From assembly GCA_905235345.1 (NCBI GenBank), contig CAJOLO010000018.1, forward strand, positions 1-26,542: 26,542 bases of DNA, read 5' to 3'. Shown here one piece after another: positions 23,635-26,542 of this stretch. This stretch comes from an uncultured Lachnospiraceae bacterium (lineage in GTDB: Bacteria; Bacillota; Clostridia; Lachnospirales; Lachnospiraceae). The position numbers and the translations under genes are program-made. Positions within the stretch are counted from its first letter, which is position 1. Each line of letters begins with the position of its first letter. Below the pieces are notes generated by a model that saw only the letters and a list, made by a program, of their open reading frames with translations, was not told the DNA's origin and made no database searches.

Positions 23635-23722
23635 CGCACAAGGTCTGGGTAACCCGGTTATACGCCGACCGTAGTTCTTATGAAATCATCGCACCACATC
23701 CGGTTAACATAATGTACATTCA

Positions 23723-24925
23723 TCAACTCAGATTCAGTATATGTCCCATCTTATCCTGCTTGGTCTTAAGGTAAAATGCATCATATTGTCCCGGCTCCAT
23801 GATGATTGGCACACGCTCAACAATACTTAATCCGTAACCCTCAAGTCCATATACCTTGAGCGGATTGTTTGTCATAAGACGAAGCTCCTTAATACCCAGG
23901 TCAACAAGTATCTGTGTTCCTATCGTGTAATCTCTGGCATCCTCGGGAAATCCCAGCTCAAGATTAGCCTCCACTGTATCCCTTCCCTTATCCTGAAGCT
24001 CATAGGCGCGGATCTTATTGATAAGACCAATCCCTCGACCTTCCTGCCTCAGATAGAGTAACACACCTCTGCCTTCTTTTGCAATCATCTTCATCGCCGC
24101 ATCATACTGCTGTCCGCAGTCGCACCTTGCAGAACCTAATGCATCTCCTGTAAGACACTCGGAATGAACCCTGCACAATACCGGTTCGCCATCCGTGATA
24201 TCTCCCTTGACAAGTGCAACATGATGTTCACCATTTAGCTTATTAACATAACCGTAAATCATGAATTCTCCATACCGTGTCGGCATCTTGGCTTTTGCCA
24301 CACATTCGACAAATACCTCATGCTCCTTACGGTACTGAACAAGATCCTTTATAGTACCAATCTTTAATCCATGCTTCTTGGCAAATTCAATCAGGTCATC
24401 CTTTCTTGCCATTGTACCGTCATCCTTCATGATTTCACAGCACAATCCGACCGGTTTAAGTCCTGCAAGTTTCATGAAATCAACGGTAGCTTCCGTGTGT
24501 CCCTGACGCTCGATAACTCCGCCCGGTCTTGCCTCTAACGGGAACATATGTCCCGGTCTTCTGAAATCCTCCGGCTTTGCATCATCCTCCACAAACTTTC
24601 TGGCGGTAATCCCTCTCTCATACGCAGAGATTCCGGTGGTAGTACTCACATGATCTACCGACACGGAAAATGCGGTCGAGTGATTGTCAGTATTGGTAAG
24701 ACACATTTGCGGTAAATGCAATTTATCCGTATAACTTATATCCATCGGCATACAGATAAGTCCCTTCGCATAACTTGCCATGAAATTCACATTCTCAGTG
24801 GTTGCGAATTCCGCAGCACATATCACATCACCTTCATTCTCTCTGTCCTCATCATCAAGTACCACTATACATTTACCCGCTCTAAGCTCTTCAGCAAGCT
24901 CCTCGGTTGTATTAAATTCTGACAT
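23723..24925 (-). CDS. ribBA: Bifunctional 3,4-dihydroxy-2-butanone 4-phosphate synthase / GTP cyclohydrolase II
   Basis: A 400-residue two-domain enzyme that supplies both precursors of riboflavin. The N-terminal DHBP synthase domain (about 1-200) makes the four-carbon unit from ribulose 5-phosphate; acidic DDEDRENEGD (24-33) and RPGHMFPLEARPGGVIERQG with GHTEA are present. The C-terminal GTP cyclohydrolase II domain (about 205-400) has the zinc site CLTGDALGSARCDCGQQ, followed by LRQEGRGIGL and the MTNNPLK motif. Both active-site sets are complete. GGAGG lies eight bases before the ATG at 24925. It lies 413 bases downstream of ribE, a large gap for an operon, of which 101 bases are a MITE. 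Confidence 0.98.
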   Translation of the reverse strand: MSEFNTTEELAEELRAGKCIVVLDDEDRENEGDVICAAEFATTENVNFMASYAKGLICMPMDISYTDKLHLPQMCLTNTDNHSTAFSVSVDHVSTTTGISAYERGITARKFVEDDAKPEDFRRPGHMFPLEARPGGVIERQGHTEATVDFMKLAGLKPVGLCCEIMKDDGTMARKDDLIEFAKKHGLKIGTIKDLVQYRKEHEVFVECVAKAKMPTRYGEFMIYGYVNKLNGEHHVALVKGDITDGEPVLCRVHSECLTGDALGSARCDCGQQYDAAMKMIAKEGRGVLLYLRQEGRGIGLINKIRAYELQDKGRDTVEANLELGFPEDARDYTIGTQILVDLGIKELRLMTNNPLKVYGLEGYGLSIVERVPIIMEPGQYDAFYLKTKQDKMGHILNLS

Positions 24926-24975
24926 AACGTCATCCTCCTGTCGTATAATTTTATTTTTTTATTATTGTAGTGTAG

Positions 24976-25076
24976 CAATGTCATTAACTTAAGCCTTCCC
25001 CCAAGGGGGAAGGTGTCAGCAAATCAAAGATTTGCTGACGGATGAGGGGATGAAAAAGCTTAAGTTACTGACATTG
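24976..25076. mobile_element. MITE copy 2 (101 bp) with 9-bp target-site duplication
   Basis: The ends are CAATGTCATTAACTTAAGCC and GCTTAAGTTACTGACATTG, inverted repeats with one mismatch. The inner hairpins are CCTTCCCCC/GGGGGAAGG (24994-25013) and a perfect 10-bp TCAGCAAATC/GATTTGCTGA (25016-25038). Directly outside both ends is GTAGTGTAG (24967-24975 and 25077-25085), a perfect 9-bp duplication. The rest of the 24926-25338 gap has no gene; it shows GTCAGCT/AGCTGAC (25118-25133), AGACT/AGTCT around CGCTTGC (25084-25101), and several CAGGTTA-like short repeats on the minus strand. Confidence 0.92.
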
Positions 25077-25338
25077 GTAGTGTAGACTCGCTTGCTAGTC
25101 TTGCGCGCCGGATTCGGGTCAGCTTTAGCTGACAAATGCCTAACCTGCATATAGCACTAAGGCACTAAGTAAAGCGTTTTCTAATTAACCGGACTAATAA
25201 CCTGCCTGCTTTCTCAAATAGAACAGTTCAAAAAGCCTCGACACAGTCCTCTATACCTACGTTTTTTAACCTGCACTCTCAAAAAAGCATTCTGCATTAA
25301 AAACCGCTATACCTGAAACTTAAACACCAGATCTGCAA

Positions 25339-26028
25339 TTATGAAAATCCATGCTGCGCAAGAAATTCCATCGTAATTGCCGAACCACCGGAATCATCGC
25401 CTGCCTCAGCACCTTCTTCATTCGAATTACCGTCTCCGTTCTTACCACTCAGAAGCTTCTCCACATATTTCCCGACCACATCATTTTCCAGATTAACTAT
25501 ATCTCCAGCTTTCTTATCAAGCAATGTGGTATTCGCTCCTGTGTGAGGTATAAGAGACACCTTGAAACAGCGGTCATCCACATAAGCGACCGTAAGGGAT
25601 ATACCGTCTATGGCAATGGAGCCCTTCTCTATAATATATCTGAGTATCTTTGCAGGAGTCTTAACCGTAACCCATACTGCATTATCCTCCCGCTCAAAGC
25701 TTTCGATCACTCCTGTTCCATCAATATGACCACTTACGATGTGTCCTCCGAATCTTCCATTCGCCGCCATCGCTCTTTCCAGGTTTACATAACTTCCAAT
25801 ATTCAAAGCTCCCAGCGAAGACCTTCTTAATGTCTCAGCCATCACATCAGCAGTAAATGTATTACCCGTCTTTGATGTTGCCGTAAGACATACTCCGTTA
25901 ACCGCAACAGAATCTCCTATATGCAGATCATCAAAGATCTTACTGCCTTTTATAGTCAGCCTTGATGATCTCGCACCTTTGGTTATGGATGTAATAGTTC
26001 CTATCTCCTCAATAATCCCTGTAAACAT
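25339..26028 (-). CDS. ribE: Riboflavin synthase alpha subunit
   Basis: RibE dismutates two lumazine molecules to riboflavin and the pyrimidine that RibH reuses. The 229-residue chain holds two lumazine-binding repeats: MFTGIIEEIGTI with SVAVNGVCLTA and FTADVMAETLRRSSLG, then GGHIVSGHIDGTG with SIAIDGISLTV and LIPHTGANTTL. The conserved end ITMEFLAQHGF is present. Between EKLLSG and that end lies an extra Asn/Gly/Glu/Asp-rich linker of about 20 residues, which makes it longer than the usual 200-215. It is the first gene behind the FMN riboswitch and starts about 140 bases past the terminator. The ribosome binding site (AAAGG, 12 bases away) is weak. Confidence 0.97.
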   Translation of the reverse strand: MFTGIIEEIGTITSITKGARSSRLTIKGSKIFDDLHIGDSVAVNGVCLTATSKTGNTFTADVMAETLRRSSLGALNIGSYVNLERAMAANGRFGGHIVSGHIDGTGVIESFEREDNAVWVTVKTPAKILRYIIEKGSIAIDGISLTVAYVDDRCFKVSLIPHTGANTTLLDKKAGDIVNLENDVVGKYVEKLLSGKNGDGNSNEEGAEAGDDSGGSAITMEFLAQHGFS

Positions 26029-26171
26029 CTAAAGTTCCGACCTTTCCATTCTCGAACCACAAGCCTTGGCATAGGGTCTTATTCAGCAATAGCCGACATA
26101 TACTAATATGTTAATCCCTTTGCATACTTGCGGAACGTATTCGTCTTCTTATTAGTATCAATTCTTGCAAT

Positions 26172-26203
26172 AAAAAACCTTGAAGAAATATCATCTTCAA
26201 GGC
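26172..26203 (-). terminator. Riboswitch-controlled intrinsic terminator
   Basis: In minus-strand RNA a perfect 9-bp stem, CCTTGAAGA...TCTTCAAGG (26194-26202 and 26178-26186), has a 7-base loop and is followed by six U residues. It lies about 50 bases beyond the FMN aptamer and 140 bases before ribE. Its 5' arm GCCTTGAAGA is also the perfect complement of the aptamer's 5' strand at 26369-26378, so the two pairings exclude each other. Confidence 0.93.
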
Positions 26204-26253
26204 TTTAATTCTACATATCAATATCCGAAAAATATCAGATACTTTTCACAACA

Positions 26254-26383
26254 TCTTCTCTCATCCAGACTATACTGTCGGCACCGGAATCTAACCGGTT
26301 CATGCCTTACGGCTTGCGGGCTTATGAATCACTATGATCCAACTACCGCCGGTGGAGACTTTCACTCCGCCTTGAAGAAATAT
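26254..26383 (-). ncRNA. FMN riboswitch (RFN element)
   Basis: The minus strand shows the RFN consensus in order: the P1 5' strand TCTTC, then GGCGGAGTGAAAGTCTCCAC, CCGGCGGTAGTTGGATC, a variable stem GCCCGCAAGCCGTAAGGC, AACCGGTTAGATTCCGGTGC, CGACAGTATAGTCTGGATG, and the closing GAGAGAAGA. Bound FMN is known to stabilise this fold and to shut down downstream rib genes by termination. Here the aptamer sits between a promoter (26401-26429) and a terminator (26172-26203), a complete regulatory unit for ribE and the genes after it. Confidence 0.98.
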
Positions 26384-26400
26384 TAAATTAAACAAAAAGC

Positions 26401-26429
26401 ATTATAACTCGTTACCGAATGTTATGCAA
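26401..26429 (-). promoter_or_regulatory. Sigma-A promoter of the rib operon
   Basis: TTGCAT (26424-26429), a 17-base spacer and a perfect TATAAT (26401-26406) on the minus strand. Transcription should start near 26394, about ten bases ahead of the riboswitch. The stretch upstream to the window edge (26430-26542) has short open frames on the minus strand but nothing recognisable; it may hold the end of another gene. Confidence 0.85.
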
Positions 26430-26542
26430 GTCCTAATTACTAAATATATGTGTACCAAATATCCTGTCACTCCAATGTACCGTCCGTGACGTATATACGG
26501 CTCTTTATCATTCCCATCCAACAACTATACGATATTTTTCCC

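Noticed and set aside
26103..26171. Lys-rich open stretch between the riboswitch terminator and ribE, considered as a ribD remnant
   Set aside because: It has only about 22 codons, no start codon with a ribosome binding site, and no resemblance to any RibD segment I know.
26180..26386. 68-codon open frame on the plus strand across the riboswitch
   Set aside because: It is antisense to the FMN aptamer and terminator, with no start signals.

Overview
The window looks like chromosomal DNA of a low-GC, Gram-positive Clostridia, most likely a gut-type Lachnospiraceae. The reasons are the AT-rich intergenic DNA with TATAAT/TTGCAA promoters and strong GGAGG ribosome binding sites, a YerC/PcrA neighbourhood, a DUF6465 protein with a Lys/Ala-rich N-terminal part, 7TMR-DISM sensor architecture, and short palindromic repeats of the kind scattered through gut Clostridia. 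The species cannot be named from sequence alone. Nearly all genes lie on the minus strand; only a DUF1836 regulator and a CYTH protein are on the plus strand. No rRNA, tRNA, CRISPR array or intact transposase gene was seen.

Layout. 1-4.0 kb: a truncated acidic-tailed membrane protein, the PcrA/UvrD helicase, a MerR-like DUF1836 regulator behind a promoter with a perfect 18-bp palindrome over its -10 box, and a YerC-type TrpR-family regulator that shares a terminator with DUF1836. 4.1-8.4 kb: an intracellular GH13 alpha-amylase, a stand-alone 2-hydroxyacyl-CoA dehydratase-type Fe-S protein, and a voltage-gated-type K+ channel with two RCK_C domains. 8.6-12.6 kb: an AIM24 protein, proC with a one-base frameshift, a 43-bp tandem repeat, a CorA transporter, a LacI-family remnant, and a KA-repeat DUF6465 gene that is also frameshifted by one base. 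12.8-18.3 kb: murF, a HAD phosphatase, a nuclease-helicase fusion (PD-(D/E)XK plus Rad3/XPD) and a DJ-1/PfpI protein. 18.5-22.8 kb: a CYTH protein, a DUF1189-like membrane protein, an orphan 7TM LytS-type histidine-kinase homologue without the phospho-acceptor His, and a second HAD phosphatase.

22.9-26.5 kb is a riboflavin locus read right to left: sigma-A promoter, FMN riboswitch, intrinsic terminator, ribE, ribBA, ribH. ribD, which often comes first in such operons, is not present here. The terminator's 5' arm can pair perfectly with the riboswitch's own P1 5' strand, which gives a readable on/off mechanism. The gaps between the rib genes hold two full-length copies (about 100 bp) and one partial copy of a non-coding element. 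Both full copies have matching terminal inverted repeats and perfect 9-bp target-site duplications, so this is a miniature transposable element (MITE) family. One copy has landed inside an arm of an older inverted repeat.

The window is largely housekeeping. The strongest points for a second look are the MITE family, the riboswitch architecture, the catalytically degenerate sensor kinase, and two single-base frameshifts that are either recent gene losses or assembly errors.
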